Assembly (NCBI GenBank): GCA_032622095.1 | Contig: CP136069.1 | Location: forward strand, 1,302,001 to 1,366,000 | Direction of reading: 5' to 3' | DNA length: 64,000 nucleotides | Origin: Siphonodentalium dalli | Lineage: Eukaryota; Mollusca; Scaphopoda; Gadilida; Siphonodentaliidae | Part shown: in pieces, positions 21,937 to 34,102 of the stretch | How positions within the stretch are numbered: the stretch's first letter is position 1 | Layout of the letters: each line of letters begins with the position of its first letter | The notes under the pieces: model-generated | Seen by the model: the letters and a program-made list of their open reading frames with translations, nothing else | Databases searched by the model: none | What the model was told of the DNA's origin: nothing | Made by a program: the position numbers and the translations under genes

Positions 21937-23167
21937 ATTCTAACACCAGAGCAGATATTCGCGGTAAATTATTGTAATTCAAGTTTTTAGCTGAAAAATA
22001 TACATGTATATATGATCACGGCCCACGGCTTTACTATATATACATTCGTGTACAATAGGTAAATTAGGCAACAAAATGACCTACGCAATTAAGTAATATT
22101 CACACATCTCTTTGATGATTTTACACGCATGTCGTCGGACTGATTTGAAAAAGAATAATTTTAAGAACATGACGACAATATTTGTTCGTGTCAGTTTGAT
22201 TTTCGTAATATTTCCATGAGTGAATAGAAATATGAGTAGTAATCAGTGATCACAATTCACAAATTTATGAACGTTCACGCGATGTCATGAAAATCGGCAA
22301 ACCATGGCAATTTCCGAACTGCAGATGCCCAAACCCGCGGGTGGTTCATATTCCCCTCCTTGCATGCAGCGTGCTATACCATTCATGTATACAAGAGTCC
22401 CTCTTATTTATAGCAGGCAAGTTACTGATTGCACATGGTGCCCAAGTGTTTATTTAAAGTTATCACACAATCTTTTTTGGTCAGATACATGTACATGTAT
22501 AGTGCACATATACAGGTACATGTACGTATACTATACCGGTGTGTATATATATGTTTAATAAAGTGATTTATAGTAAGATATACACATATTCATACCGACA
22601 TGTACATGTATGTGCACAACTTTCCAAGTAGATGTGCTATTTGCAATTGACAAGATCAGGTTATATAAAAAAAACCTGCAATGCGTATATATCAAGTCGC
22701 CATATTGCATCACCGCCTAATTATAAAGTAACATGTGGGGGTTTCAATTTGATGTGCACGGGGACCCCCCCCCCCCCCCCCATAACACGTGCTTCGATTC
22801 CACATGCTTCGATCCAACTTGGGACACGGATTATAGACTTGCGGCCTGTACCGAGTTGCCCACGGATTTTCCAGTTTGCACCGATACCGAAATTAATTGA
22901 CACATAACGTTCCAGTTATGCGTAGTCAAACGTCATGATGTAACAACATTGCAATAGAGTACCGACTTGTTACACCGAGTTGTCATATAAATTATCCGAG
23001 TCTGGTTGCTTACGGTTGACCGGTAATACAATTCATGCATGTCACGGCCGCGGTGACAAGGTGACGCACATACATGTACGTTGGCAACACATGAATAATT
23101 TCATTTCCGAAAATACTGTATTTTTAGTTTTGATTCGGTACGGTAAATCGGTATTACGCTGATACCA
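21937..23167. other. Interior of the 3.2-kb hAT-like element
   Basis: Holds ACATGTACATGT-type motifs (22480-22610) and a C17 run at 22765-22781. No coding region recognised. Confidence 0.4.
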
Positions 23168-24641
23168 GGGTTTCCGCCAGGGGGAAATTAATGTGTCCAT
23201 ATTGGAGAAACACATAACGCGACGGGACGACCATGGTTCGTCCTGTCGGGCGAAAATTTTGTTATTTGACACTGAAAAGAAGCTGTTTCCTTGCACCTGA
23301 GTGTCACACAAAGCAATCCAAAGCTATACGTATATTATGCAAGTCTATCATTTCCGTCGTTGCATTAATTCTATTGATGGTATCCAATAGTTAGTCATTT
23401 AATTACGTACGTAAGACTGCCGTCTGATTGAAGACTATATAAATGATCGAGCTACGAGTTTAATACAGTGTTTACAAATTTATAATTTACAATAAGATTC
23501 CAACAGGTAGATTGAATCTAAACACTAAAAAAGCATCTACGCATTGACCAATAACACCTAGCAAGGAGAATTGAATAAAGAATTTCTTAGAATTTCAAGT
23601 AGCGTCAGTGAACATGAAACTGACAGGATTATATAATCTGTCAATCGTAAAACTATTTGTGCGCGGTGACGTCATACTGCAGGGTTTGTCTGCAGGAGAT
23701 ATTTATATAGCGGCGAAATACAAATGGTAGAGAAATCTTTCACCCGGAACGCGTAGCTTGTTCAATAGTCTGTATTAGTCCAACAACTGATGACCGCAGC
23801 TATAGGACAGAGTTTTAGTCAACGTGTTATAAAATGTAATTGAGTTTTTGGCGGGAAATGTGAACATGTGCGTCATTGATTATTGTGCTTGGGGACCCAT
23901 GCGGGACAACGAAACTATTATTGACCGTACTTTGACTTTATCTCCATATTGGGGGGAGGGGTATGTGTTCGTGTTTATCCTCCATGCATGTAATATGGCT
24001 CAAATGAATGGTGTTCTCACTATGAATTCCCGCTATAAAGACTGATTTGGGACAGGTTCCGTATTATTGTGAAATAAATGACTTTGGGATTTTGTTAAGT
24101 ATGCATCATCCATGACAATAGACGCATAATAATCAACACACGTAGAAAATCACATGTATTTTTCAGGAACTTCACTTACCGGTACATCAAACTCAAAACA
24201 AATGATAATACAGCAATAAGATAAATGATCAAAATTGAGTAGTTTCATCCACGAAAATCCCGTGCATAAAAATATCCCCGACTCAGCATGGGGTCTTCGA
24301 GCGTGAGTAGTTTCATCCATTGAATCCCATGCACAAGAATATATTCGCACTCAACAGTCCGACAGTCTTTTCATGTTACCGCGACATGTACGGTATTACG
24401 CTGTATCTAATGTCGCTATTTGACACCTCTTTCTTATTGTTTTTTCGGGAGATGGACTGTGTCGATTTCATTTTGTCAATATTAATGAAAGTAAGTGTAG
24501 ATATATAGCCTGTCGACACAGACAAGACTGAAAAAGTTTTTAATAAGGTCATTTATTTGTGTATGAGCGGGATTTCATGCAACGACCGACGGGAGGAATG
24601 GGTCCGTGGGACGGACCCGCAGCCGGCCTGGCAGAAACCCT
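23168..24641. mobile_element. Nested 1.47-kb hAT-like element
   Basis: Termini (C)AGGGTTTCCGCCAGGG and GCCTGGCAGAAACCCTG. CTGATAC(C) flanks both ends, a 7-8 bp target duplication. It lies inside the hAT-like element 21473-24687. Interior non-coding. Confidence 0.8.
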
Positions 24642-24687
24642 GCTGATACCGATACTGCACGGTAAATACCGAGTACCGCCCATCTCT

Positions 24688-25195
24688 AGCAGCCCGATAC
24701 ACAATGAACATCTACAACTACCCAAGCAGTGCCTCTGACATGCTAAGACACCTGCAATGGCCTTCTCTAGAACAGCGACGATTATACCAATCACTTGTCA
24801 TGTTTTATAAAATCAAAAACAACATTGTCAATATACGAGACACCGCCCCCTCACAACATCCAGAGGTCATAAATTCATACTGTTTTACACTGGACCCAAA
24901 TACATCAGCACCTCATTTTACCCTCGTACTATCCTTGCATGGAATTCTCTTGATCCTGCTATTGCTACCCTCACAGACCTGGACAAATTCAAATCTACTC
25001 TCTATAGCGACCACTTCAAACTCCCATAACCAACCTGTACCAAATCTGAGTTTTTATCATGTTTTTAAATATAATCCAAAATTCACCAAAAATATTGCAC
25101 AAAAATTGTATAGTTACACCTCATGCGCCTCCTTTAAAACTTCAACATAATGAAGGTTAGGAGAAACCTATAGATAGATCTTCCTAGGTTTAGAC
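24688..25195 (+). mobile_element. LINE segment 5 (C-terminus and 3' UTR)
   Basis: Resumes after the 8-bp duplication: ARYTMNIYNYPSSASDMLRH, then QRRLYQSLVMFYKIKNNIVN. A frameshift near 24925 precedes the degenerate end, and a short UTR with TAGGAGAAACCTATAGATAG follows. Confidence 0.85.
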
Positions 25196-25259
25196 CTATT
25201 TTTGGGGAGGAATTTTTATGTTTACCCATACCATAGTAATATTAGTATGGTAAACATAA

Positions 25260-25722
25260 TGTCGTTGTCCGGATTGACCACTTGTCATTCGTCCGTCTGT
25301 CCGTCCGTCTGTCTGTAGACACTTTACGCATAATGCGATAACTGAAACATTATCTATCCAATCGGAACCAAATTTGGTATGTGAGTTTCTCGGCAAAAAA
25401 TACAGATCGAGTTCGAATATGGGTTTGATCCGAGTTTTTTTTATGGAGTTATGGCCCTTTTTCAACTTAGAATTCATGCATTCTGCCATAACTCAAACAT
25501 TTTTTATCTGATTGGAACCAAATTTAGTATATATGAGTTTCTCAGCCCAACATACAGATTGAGTTCGAATATGGGTTTGATCTGATTTTTTAAAATGGAG
25601 TTATGGCCCTTTGACATAGAATTCACACATGCTTCGATAAATCAACCATCTTTCATCTGATAGGAACCACATTTGTTATGTGAGTTTCTCAACTCAAAAT
25701 ATAGATCGAGTTTGATTATGGG
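25260..25722. repeat. Bivalve-type repeat, three tandem modules
   Basis: A CGTCCGTCTGTCCGTCCGTC lead-in, then about 140-bp modules with AATCGGAACCAAATTTGGTA, TGAGTTTCTC and GAGTTATGGCCCTTTTTCAA. The module sequence resumes at 26078 after the MITE. Confidence 0.8.
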
Positions 25723-25730
25723 TTAGATCC

Positions 25731-26077
25731 AGTCCTTCCCAGGAGACGGGAGTGATTGCTCTCGCACCCGTACGCACTCGTAATTTTCAATTCACGGGTG
25801 CTAAAATTCACACTCGTTCCTCTTCTCAAAATACTAATGGAGACTGTAATTGCTGGTTCAATTGTGAACTATTTTAAGGTTTATTTAAATCCTTTACCAT
25901 CTCAGTTCAACTATGGCATACTAAAGTGTAACTAGACATAGGTCTATTCCACAATGACTTTTTGTTTGAGAAAAAACCCAACTTACAATTACAGTATGGG
26001 TGCAATATTACACCCGTCTTCTGAATTACGGGAGCAAATAAATGCTCTCGCTGTGTTTTCCTCGTGGGAAGGACTGG
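25731..26077. mobile_element. 347-bp MITE with CCAGTCCTTCCCA termini
   Basis: Inverted termini CAGTCCTTCCCA / TGGGAAGGACTG. TTAGATCC (25723-25730) recurs at 26078-26085, a 6-8 bp target duplication. Inserted in the tandem module repeat. Confidence 0.85.
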
Positions 26078-26274
26078 TTAGATCCAATTTGTTTGACCAG
26101 ATATACATGTACGGCCCTTTTTCAACTAAGAATTATCCAGATTATAACCCAAGTAACTCACAATTAATTAATACCTGCTTCTCTGTGAGAGTTATTTATA
26201 GCCCTCATAAGTTAGCTCTTTATGAGAGAATTGGCCACACACAGATTAATGGTGAATTATTGGATAAATTGATT

Positions 26275-26360
26275 TAGGCCCAAAAAAAAAACATGTCTGT
26301 TTCCGGTTTCCCGACCTACCTGAAAATATTTGTGCGACCTGAAAATTTCTGGTCGTCTGA
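26275..26360. repeat. Solitary TAGGCC terminus
   Basis: TAGGCCCAAAAAAAAAACAT then GTTTCCGGTTTCCCGACC resembles the ends of 13630 and 16753. No partner end was found. Confidence 0.45.
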
Positions 26361-27068
26361 CAACAAAAAATAACTAAAATGCTTCACTGTATTGAGGAAA
26401 CCAGACAACTTAACAAAATTAGCGACAGTCAGTCAAACAAACACCTCTCTAATTATTCACCAGTGGCTAGCCTGGTCCAGCGTCTGGCCATACACACAGC
26501 ATGAATTCGCTCGGCGGCACCCTTTGATCTGTTTAACAGTACTGCGATGCAATCCGACACGTGCGCTGCAGGATTTTCACTTTCAAATCAGGGTGTATTA
26601 CATTGATCCTGTTACAATCTTAATTGGCAAACGCCTCAATTATTTAATGACGAAACTTTATGCATAATTTGTATGCATGTTTCACCTTTTTGCCGTTTTG
26701 GGCAGGTACATGTACAGCAGTTAGACGGGAATAAATGCAGTTAAAAAGCGTAATTATCAACCAACTATTTCCTTCCACAAATTCTGCAGTCCGCATTATA
26801 AAACTCCTGTATATGAGGCCAGAGGCCTGTTTTGGAATCGATTCGGCGGTTAAATTAGAAGGACTCGGAATGGGGAGGGTGTAAAGTTCGTTATTTGTGG
26901 ACATTAATATTGTTAACTAAGTTGATGAAGCACGAACAGACTTTTATTCGTAACCAACTGAAACGCACATAAAAATATAGGTTTATATATAACGCAGTCT
27001 ATATGGACATTACAGAGCGGTCTTTTACAAACCTTATGTCATTATATTAATCATACATTCTCTCGGGG
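26361..27068. other. TMEM53 intron, no clear element
   Basis: Short unrecognised open frames only. Confidence 0.35.
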
Positions 27069-27174
27069 AAAGCTTTCCTATGAATGGCAACAAGCCATAT
27101 TTCCAACTAAATCCTGAAAAAGTACACATAATTTCGCTGTGGTTAAGTGGTCAATTACTTTGGACATTACTGTA
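27069..27174. repeat. Half copy of hairpin element H
   Basis: AAAGCTTTCCTATGAATGGC ... GGACATTACTGTA, diverged. Confidence 0.8.
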
Positions 27175-27211
27175 TTAGTACACAATGTACCAGGTATCAT
27201 TGATTATTATG

Positions 27212-28160
27212 CCCCCGACTTGAAGTCGGCGGGTATATAGTCAACGCATACGTCAATCCGTACGCTCGTCCGTACAAACATTTTGCATTATTGTTCAGCA
27301 ACTGCTGGGCAGATTTAGCTGATATTTGGTATGGTGATAGAGCAGCATGGGGGAACAGCTACATGCATAGCGCGGGTTTCGTCCACTCATTTTCACCAGA
27401 GTTATGGCCCTTTTTTTACTTAGAAAATTCAATTTTGTTCGTCCGTACAAACATTTTGCATTATTGTTCAGCAACCGCTGGGCAGATTTAGCTGATATTT
27501 GGTATGGTGATAGAGCAGCATGGGGGAACAGCTACATGCATAGCGCGGGTTTCGTCCACCCATTTTCACCAGAGTTATGGCCCTTTTTTTACTTAGAAAA
27601 TTCAATTTTTCTCTTTTTTTGTTTTGTTTCCAGATGATAGCGTGAGCTTTGGTGGTATGATTGCAAATCCGTATTTTTGTGGATCAATTATATGAAAATA
27701 CATGTCAAGTGGGAATTTGGGTATGATCTGATGATTTTTGCCAGAGTAATGTCCCTTTTTTCAACTTAGAAAATTTTAATTTTGTCCGTCCGTACAAACA
27801 TTTTGCATTATTGTTCAGCAACCGCTGGGCAGATTTAGCTGATATTTGGTATGGTGATAGAGCAGCATGGGGGAACAGCTACATGCTTAGTTCGGGTTTC
27901 GTCCACCCATTTTCACCAGAGTTATGGCCCCTTTTTTTACTTAGAAAATTCAATTTTTCTCTTGTTTTTTTTTGGTTTCCAGATGATAGCGTGAGCTTTT
28001 GAGGTACGATTGCAAATCCCGTATTTTTGTGGATCAGTTATATGAAAATACATGTCAAGTGCGAATTTGGGTATGGTCTGATGATTTTTGCCAGAGTTAT
28101 GGCCCCTTTTTTCAACTTAGAAAATTTGAATATTTGCTTGTTTTTGGGTTTCCGGATCGC
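27212..28160. repeat. Dispersed repeat with tandem A/B modules
   Basis: Starts with the hairpin CCCCGACTTGAAGTCGGCGGG. Module A (CTGGGCAGATTTAGCTGATA ... GAGTTATGGCCC) is repeated at about 27290, 27470 and 27815. Module B (GATGATAGCGTGAGCTT ... CATGTCAAGTG) is repeated at about 27635 and 27980. The related 60-77 codon frames are by-products. Confidence 0.85.
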
Positions 28161-28780
28161 TTGTTTATATCTAGATAGAATTGGGTATATTGTCAGAAAT
28201 AAAGCTAGTTTTCTGTCAGAGACTTCAGCAACTGGATACAAAGGTATTGAGAACTTTAATCTTGCTTTTAGAAGATGGTGCATTATAGATGCAACAAAAC
28301 TTTGTTTAGATTGATTTTGAAGAAAAAAACAATTGCAAAAAAAATTAAAAAAATTTGGCCCTATATGTCTTTTTAACCACAACTTAGCCATGTGAAATTA
28401 CTTAACTACCGGTAGACCAATGGAGCTCTCTACATGTACATGTATGTCCTTGGATGATGGGACTACATTGGATTAAACAGGGCAGAGATACGGTACCGGG
28501 AAAATGATTTAAACCCTTTTACCCATTCCATGTCTTTTAACCTTTTACATTAAATAAATAACTATATTATTTTGATATCTCACATGGCAATTTGCAACAA
28601 CATGAATAGAACTGCTTACACTATGATAGTGGTGACAGGCTCTAGAGTTTAGATGTGTTATATTAACCCTTCTATTTTGACTCGTACATTCCAATAATTT
28701 GTGTTATTACTGGTTATTATGTACATTTGTCTCTAACAGTATCTACTATATATTTTGATACTTCCGTATACATGTATGTA
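28161..28780. other. TMEM53 intron, no clear element
   Basis: AT-rich, ordinary. Confidence 0.35.
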
Positions 28781-29123
28781 CCGCTATACTTAAAGTAATT
28801 GACCACCAATAACGTGGTGTCACCCCGTTAATATGGCGGTACTATACCGCGGTATCCTCCAATACCGCGTTACTGATACCGCTTGTTAACGCGAACAAGT
28901 ATGTGTGAGTAAATACCTCCCCTAAAAGAGTTCCATGAAAATCACCGCGGTATTCAACAAAATTAATGCGGTGCCCGCTAAAAGACCACGGTATCATTAT
29001 CGCCCAATACCATAACTCCACGCCATGACCGTCTCGATACCGCTACCGTTTATTACCGGTATCACCGCGGTCATGACCGGGGTATCACCCCGTTTTTCTG
29101 GTCAATTACTTTGAGAATAGCGG
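28781..29123. mobile_element. CCGCTAT MITE, copy 2 (inverted)
   Basis: TA-flanked, 343 bp, reverse orientation relative to copies 1 and 3. Confidence 0.9.
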
Positions 29124-29442
29124 TATGTGTATGTATGTGCACTATAGACTCGAAAACGGCTCGACCGATTGAGCCCAAACTTGCTATATAAGGGTAAAAA
29201 GCCACAAGAAGTGTCATCGGACCATTCGCGAGCCCGTGCGACCACTCCTTCACCCTTCAACTGCCACCGTTGTTAGAATTGATGGGTTAATCGCATGATA
29301 ATTAATGAGCGTTTGTATATGAGTTGTCGCTATTAAAGAGCGTTTATATACATGTACATGTACACAAGTATAAATACGGCTCAATCGACCGTCTCGGAAA
29401 CTGGGGATATCAAGACGGAATTTTGTACTTAGGGGTTCCAAG

Positions 29443-31090
29443 TAGTGCTGAAACGGATATCTGGATATCTGGTTGACAACCGGCTACCGTCGGCATAGGT
29501 TGAACTATGATCAACCGGTTAACCGCTATGTAATACACACATGCAATGCCACTGATAAAAACTAACGTATTCAGGTCCTTAATCGGCATAAACTGATAAC
29601 AGTAGCTTTTAAACACGGGTACTTAATCACTCAGAGGGGTATACATTCGAAATTACGCGTATTAAAAGTCAAAATCTGGTGCAAGATCAAAAGTCTTCCA
29701 AGAATGGCAGATTACATAGTCTGGCATTGGCGGCTAAACATCAAAGATGCATGACGTCATCTTTGATGTTCCGATGCCTGGCAAAACATGTGCACTCATG
29801 CCACTTGGTCATCGGCAAAGATAAATACAATCGTTTTCATACGGCGTGGTCATTTGACATCTACTCTCCGACTGACTACTTGTAGACAGTATCATGGATA
29901 CCCAAGAAATGAGTAAATCAGATGTCTGGGCACATTTCAAAGAGAAATTGGCTGACTGCAAACTCTGAGAACCAACCCTATTTACATACACTCGGTCTAT
30001 ACTTACATTACTGAGTTTGAGTAATCTCAGTCGATGAAGTTCAAATGAACTTGAATCAAAGGGGTGTTCCCGTGCAGTCGGACTTATTTGCATCCTAATG
30101 ACTAATTCTCAGTATGTGATTGTCTTCTAACAGAAAACACTGTTTTCAGCTGTTTTTCAAATTTTCATTTGTTAACTACATAAAGTTCACAAACTTCATA
30201 ATTGTGTGTATCGGTCGTCTGTCATCCTATCCATCTCAAATCGCCAAAGAACACCCAGCAGTTAGAATACCTGAGTCACATGACTTAATAATCGGCCAGT
30301 CCCGCAATCGCTATAATGGCAATAAAAAAAATATTTGCATGTACTAGTACGAACATGTATATAGGTCACACAATATTCTTCCCAAAACGAGAACAATAAC
30401 AAGTCAGACCTGTAACAGTCGCAGTACAAACAGGTCAAGCATGACACGTCTATTTATAAACACTGCGAGTTTTAGTTCACTGTGTCATCTGCCAAGTTGT
30501 CAACACGTGGCTTTGTGACGTTCGTGTTTGGTGATTTACATTCGTTTAATACAATCGCTGTCTGTGTAAACATTACATGAGTTTGCCATACAATATAAAT
30601 CAAATTATGCTGATATATTGGCACATACCGCTATTCTCAAAGTAATTGACCAGAAAAACGGGGTGATACCCCGGTCATGACCGCGGTGATACCGGTAATA
30701 AACGGTAGCGGTATCGCGACGGTCATGGCATGGAGTTACGGTATTGGGCGATAATGATACCGTGGTCTTTTAGCGGGCACCGCATTAATTTTGTTGAATA
30801 CCGCGGTGATTTTCATGGAACACTTTTAGGGGAGGTATTTACTCACACATACTTGTTCGCGTTAACAAGCGGTATCAGTACCGCGGTATTGGAGGATACC
30901 GCGGTATAGTACCGCCATATTAACGGGGTGACACCACATTATTGGTGGTCAATTACTTTAAGTATAGCGGTATTATGGTGTAAATAATCAGTGTAAAGTC
31001 ATACTAGTATGTTCGAAATACATGTAGCAGATAACCTGTTACACGTCACGGTTAACCGGCTACAAAAATAGGTCAACCGTTTCAGCACTA
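29443..31090. mobile_element. 1.65-kb hAT-like element with 8-bp TSD
   Basis: Termini TAGTGCTGAAACGG... and ...CAACCGTTTCAGCACTA. Exact 8-bp duplication GTTCCAAG at 29435-29442 and 31091-31098. Subterminal GGTTAACCG / CAACCGGTTAACC motifs. Carries CCGCTAT MITE copy 3. No transposase recognised. Confidence 0.92.
30628..30970. mobile_element. CCGCTAT MITE, copy 3
   Basis: TA-flanked, 343 bp, same orientation as copy 1; nested in the hAT-like element. Confidence 0.9.
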
Positions 31091-31420
31091 GTTCCAAGGG
31101 ACGGGGGAGATTTTTATCGGGTCAGTTTGTCCGCCTGAGGTGACCTTGACCTTGAAACGGGTACCCACAAATGACCTTGGGCGATATCTCGGTCGTCAGT
31201 GGTGACATCGACGTGAAATTTGTTATGTATGGTCAACTCGGGATGGGTAATATTTTGTCAGGTTATTTTATCCACTCAACTTGACCTTGAAACGGGTAAT
31301 GCAAATGACCTTGGACGATATTTCGGGCATCAGCGGTGGCAGTGACATGAAATTTGTTATGTATGGTCAACTCGGGACGGGGAATATTTTCGTCGGGTCA
31401 GTTTGTCTACACTTGAAAAA
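31091..31420. repeat. Dispersed repeat, two tandem modules
   Basis: TTGACCTTGAAACGGGTA and GTGAAATTTGTTATGTATGG / ATGAAATTTGTTATGTATGG recur with a period of about 150 bp. Confidence 0.8.
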
Positions 31421-31486
31421 CCTTGATGGATCGACCAAAGCCATGTGACCAATCCCACCAGTGACAGGCTAATCTGCTAGTACTCT

Positions 31487-31824
31487 TTAACCCTTTACCC
31501 AACAAAACTGCCAAATCCGGCCAAATAAAGCTTCAACAGCCTAAAATATCTTCGGTCTGTCTCAATAGAACCATACAAATATGGATATCATTGGAACCAG
31601 CTCCTTGACCACATTGTGATAGTTACAGTTATGCCCTGTGCCAATGCATTCTCTTATATATGCGAGTCGACCATAGGTCGCCTCGCATATATAAGAGAAT
31701 GCATTGGCCTAAAAAAAATCTTTTTTTAACACTTTTTACCATTTGTTCTTACATTCTTTAACAATTTTATAATTTTTAATGTGTTAAGCCAATGCATTCT
31801 CTTATATATGCGAGGCGACCTATG
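31487..31824. mobile_element. Family B MITE, right end deleted
   Basis: TTAACCCTTTACCCAACAAA at the left; first P at 31640-31708. The second P stops abruptly at GGCGACCTATG (31824), with no right terminus. Confidence 0.85.
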
Positions 31825-32804
31825 TTTTTATATGTCTCCGAATCGTGTATATTTGAACAATGTTCTAACGAACAACCACATAGAAGATAAATACATTTTT
31901 AATGGATCATAAAAACTATATTAAGAAACGCTCTTTATAATAAAAAGTGAGCACAATCCATTATTTTGACTTCATCAAATTTGGGTTGAAAAGGGGTTAG
32001 CAAAGTCATTAATTATGTGTTTTCAAATAAAGAATAAATGTCGATTTCGTTCAGTAAAAAATTCAATATAGCTACTGTACATGTATGTTTGTATTGTCCG
32101 TTACACCTTCTATTAGCTTCTGTAGATATGTTTCATAATTTTCATTAATAGTATATTAATTATGCGTCTAATAAAGTGTGTTATTACTACAACTGAGTTA
32201 ATCAAGACCCTTGTAAATGATCCCACAATCGTGTCAATTAGTTGTTATTGTTACGTGTACAACTAAATGTTCTTTCAATAATACAAAGACCATGGCCAAG
32301 CTGCCAACAAGCCACAATTCTCAGATCCCTGCACTAATTAACCAGATTAATTGACTGGCCGAATCTTCTCAGCCGAATCTTCTCAGCCCAATCTTCCCGC
32401 GACCGAAAAATACCGAGCTGAATCTTCCCGCGACCAAATCTTCCCGTTCCCGAATTTAACTTTTAAAGTATTTTGTTATAAATTTGTAGTATCTCTTATT
32501 TTTGTTTTATTTACCTTCACAATTAAATAATTCCGTGTTATTTTCCAACTCCTGGTCTCGGTTCGGACGGGGTTCAAACTGATGTCGGAAAGATATCAGA
32601 CGGCACAATACCTTTTTAAAAGGGAAATAAGTCGCCCTGTTCCCGGTTGATAAATACTTATGAGGAAGCATTGGAAAGCCCAGACATGACAGAGTATCGA
32701 CAACATATTAACATCACCACCCTAATTAAATGTCTGACATGCACACTATCAAAGGAAGAGAGATGTTAATTGTAAGGAAGAAATTCAGAACTTTGTAGTA
32801 TCTT
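31825..32804. other. TMEM53 intron, short degenerate repeats
   Basis: Near 32360-32455 CGAATCTTCCCGCGACC-like units recur four or five times. Otherwise nothing recognised. Confidence 0.4.
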
Positions 32805-33193
32805 TTAACCCTTTACCCAACAGAAGGGCCCTGTGCCAATGCATTCTCTTATATATGCGAGTCGACCATAGGTCGCCTCGCATATATAAGAGAATGCATT
32901 GGCTTAACACATTAAAAATTATAAAATTGTTAAAGAATGTAAGAAAAAATGGTAAAAAGTGTTAAAAAAAGATTTTTTTTAGGCCAATGCATTCTCTTAT
33001 ATATGCGAGGCGACCTATGGTCGACTCGCATATATAAGAGAATGCATTGGCACAGGGTATAACTTTAACCATCACAATGTGGTCAATGAGCCGGTTCCAA
33101 TGAACCCATATTTGTATGGTTCTATTGAGACAGACCGAAGATATTTTAGGCTGTTGAAGCTTTATTTGGCCGGTTTGTTGGGTAAAGGGTTAA
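32805..33193. mobile_element. Family B MITE, complete
   Basis: TTAA at both ends, TTTACCCAACAG / GTTGGGTAAAG termini, P palindromes at 32835-32903 and 32983-33051. Nearly identical to 21537-21936, including the AT-rich loop. Confidence 0.92.
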
Positions 33194-33266
33194 TTTTGTT
33201 TTATTTACTTTCACATTTGAATAATAACAACTATGCTCTAATTATAATCAACCCCCTTTAACAGGG

Positions 33267-33403
33267 ATGGCTTGTTGCCATTCATCGGAAAGCTGTCAGA
33301 GCTTTCCGATGAATGGCAACAAGCCATATTTCCGACTAAATCTTGAAAAATTACCATGATTCTGCTGTGGTTAAGGAGTTGATTATTTAAAGCATTACTG
33401 TAG
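33267..33403. repeat. Hairpin element H, asymmetric copy
   Basis: ATGGCTTGTTGCCATTCATC pairs with the following arm; only the right arm extends to GCATTACTGTA. Confidence 0.85.
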
Positions 33404-33600
33404 ATCATCCTATGAATTTCTACTATATATAGCTAACCCCCATTGAGAGCCCCACACAGATAGAAGGATCTATTACTGACTGTCGTCTGCTTGTGTCTGT
33501 GAGGGGCACCATACGGGTGTTCTAGGGCATTACTGTACTTGCCATTTACAGCATGGTACTGCTGTCCAACAGCTACATGTAGTGGTAGCGGTGATACCGT

Positions 33601-34046
33601 TTAACCCTTTACCCAATAAAACGGCCAAAAACGCCCAAATAAAGCTTCAACAGCCTAAACTATCTTGGGTCTGTCTCAATAACACCATACAAATATGGAT
33701 ATCATTGGAACCGGTTCATTGACCACTGTGTGATGGTTACAGTTATGCCCTGTGCCAATGCATTCTCTTATATATGCGAGTCGACCATGGGTCACCTCGC
33801 ATATATAAGAGAATGCATTGGCCTAACAAAATTCTTTTTTAACACTTTTTACCATTTTTTCTTACATTCTTTAACAATTTTATAATTTTTTCTTACATTT
33901 TTTAACAATTTTTATAATATTTTTCTACATTCTTTGATAATTTTATCATTTTTAATATGTGTTAAGCCAATGCATTCTCTTATATATGCGAGGCGACCTA
34001 TGGAGAATGCATTGGCACAGGGCCGTTCTGTTGGGTAAAGGGTTAA
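33601..34046. mobile_element. Family B MITE, long-loop copy
   Basis: TTAA at both ends. P at 33754-33822. The second P (about 33966-34014) has lost part of one arm. The T-rich loop is extended by TTCTTACATT repeats. Confidence 0.9.
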
Positions 34047-34102
34047 CCACGGTGTACATGTGGTATTACCAGGGTAGTGTCCGGCCCACAAGCTCATTAA
34101 AG

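Larger units (their letters stand above)
21473..24687. mobile_element. 3.2-kb hAT-like element with 8-bp TSD
   Basis: Left end TAGAGATGGGCGGTATTGAA, right end GAGTACCGCCCATCTCTA. Flanked on both sides by GCAGCCCG, an exact 8-bp target-site duplication diagnostic for hAT insertion. Carries two nested insertions (21537-21936 and 23168-24641). No transposase frame recognised. Confidence 0.9.

Noticed and set aside
27291-28002. Related frames (WADLADIWYGDRAAWGNSYM) as a tandem gene family
   Set aside because: They are translations of a dispersed non-coding repeat module that also occurs without the frame.
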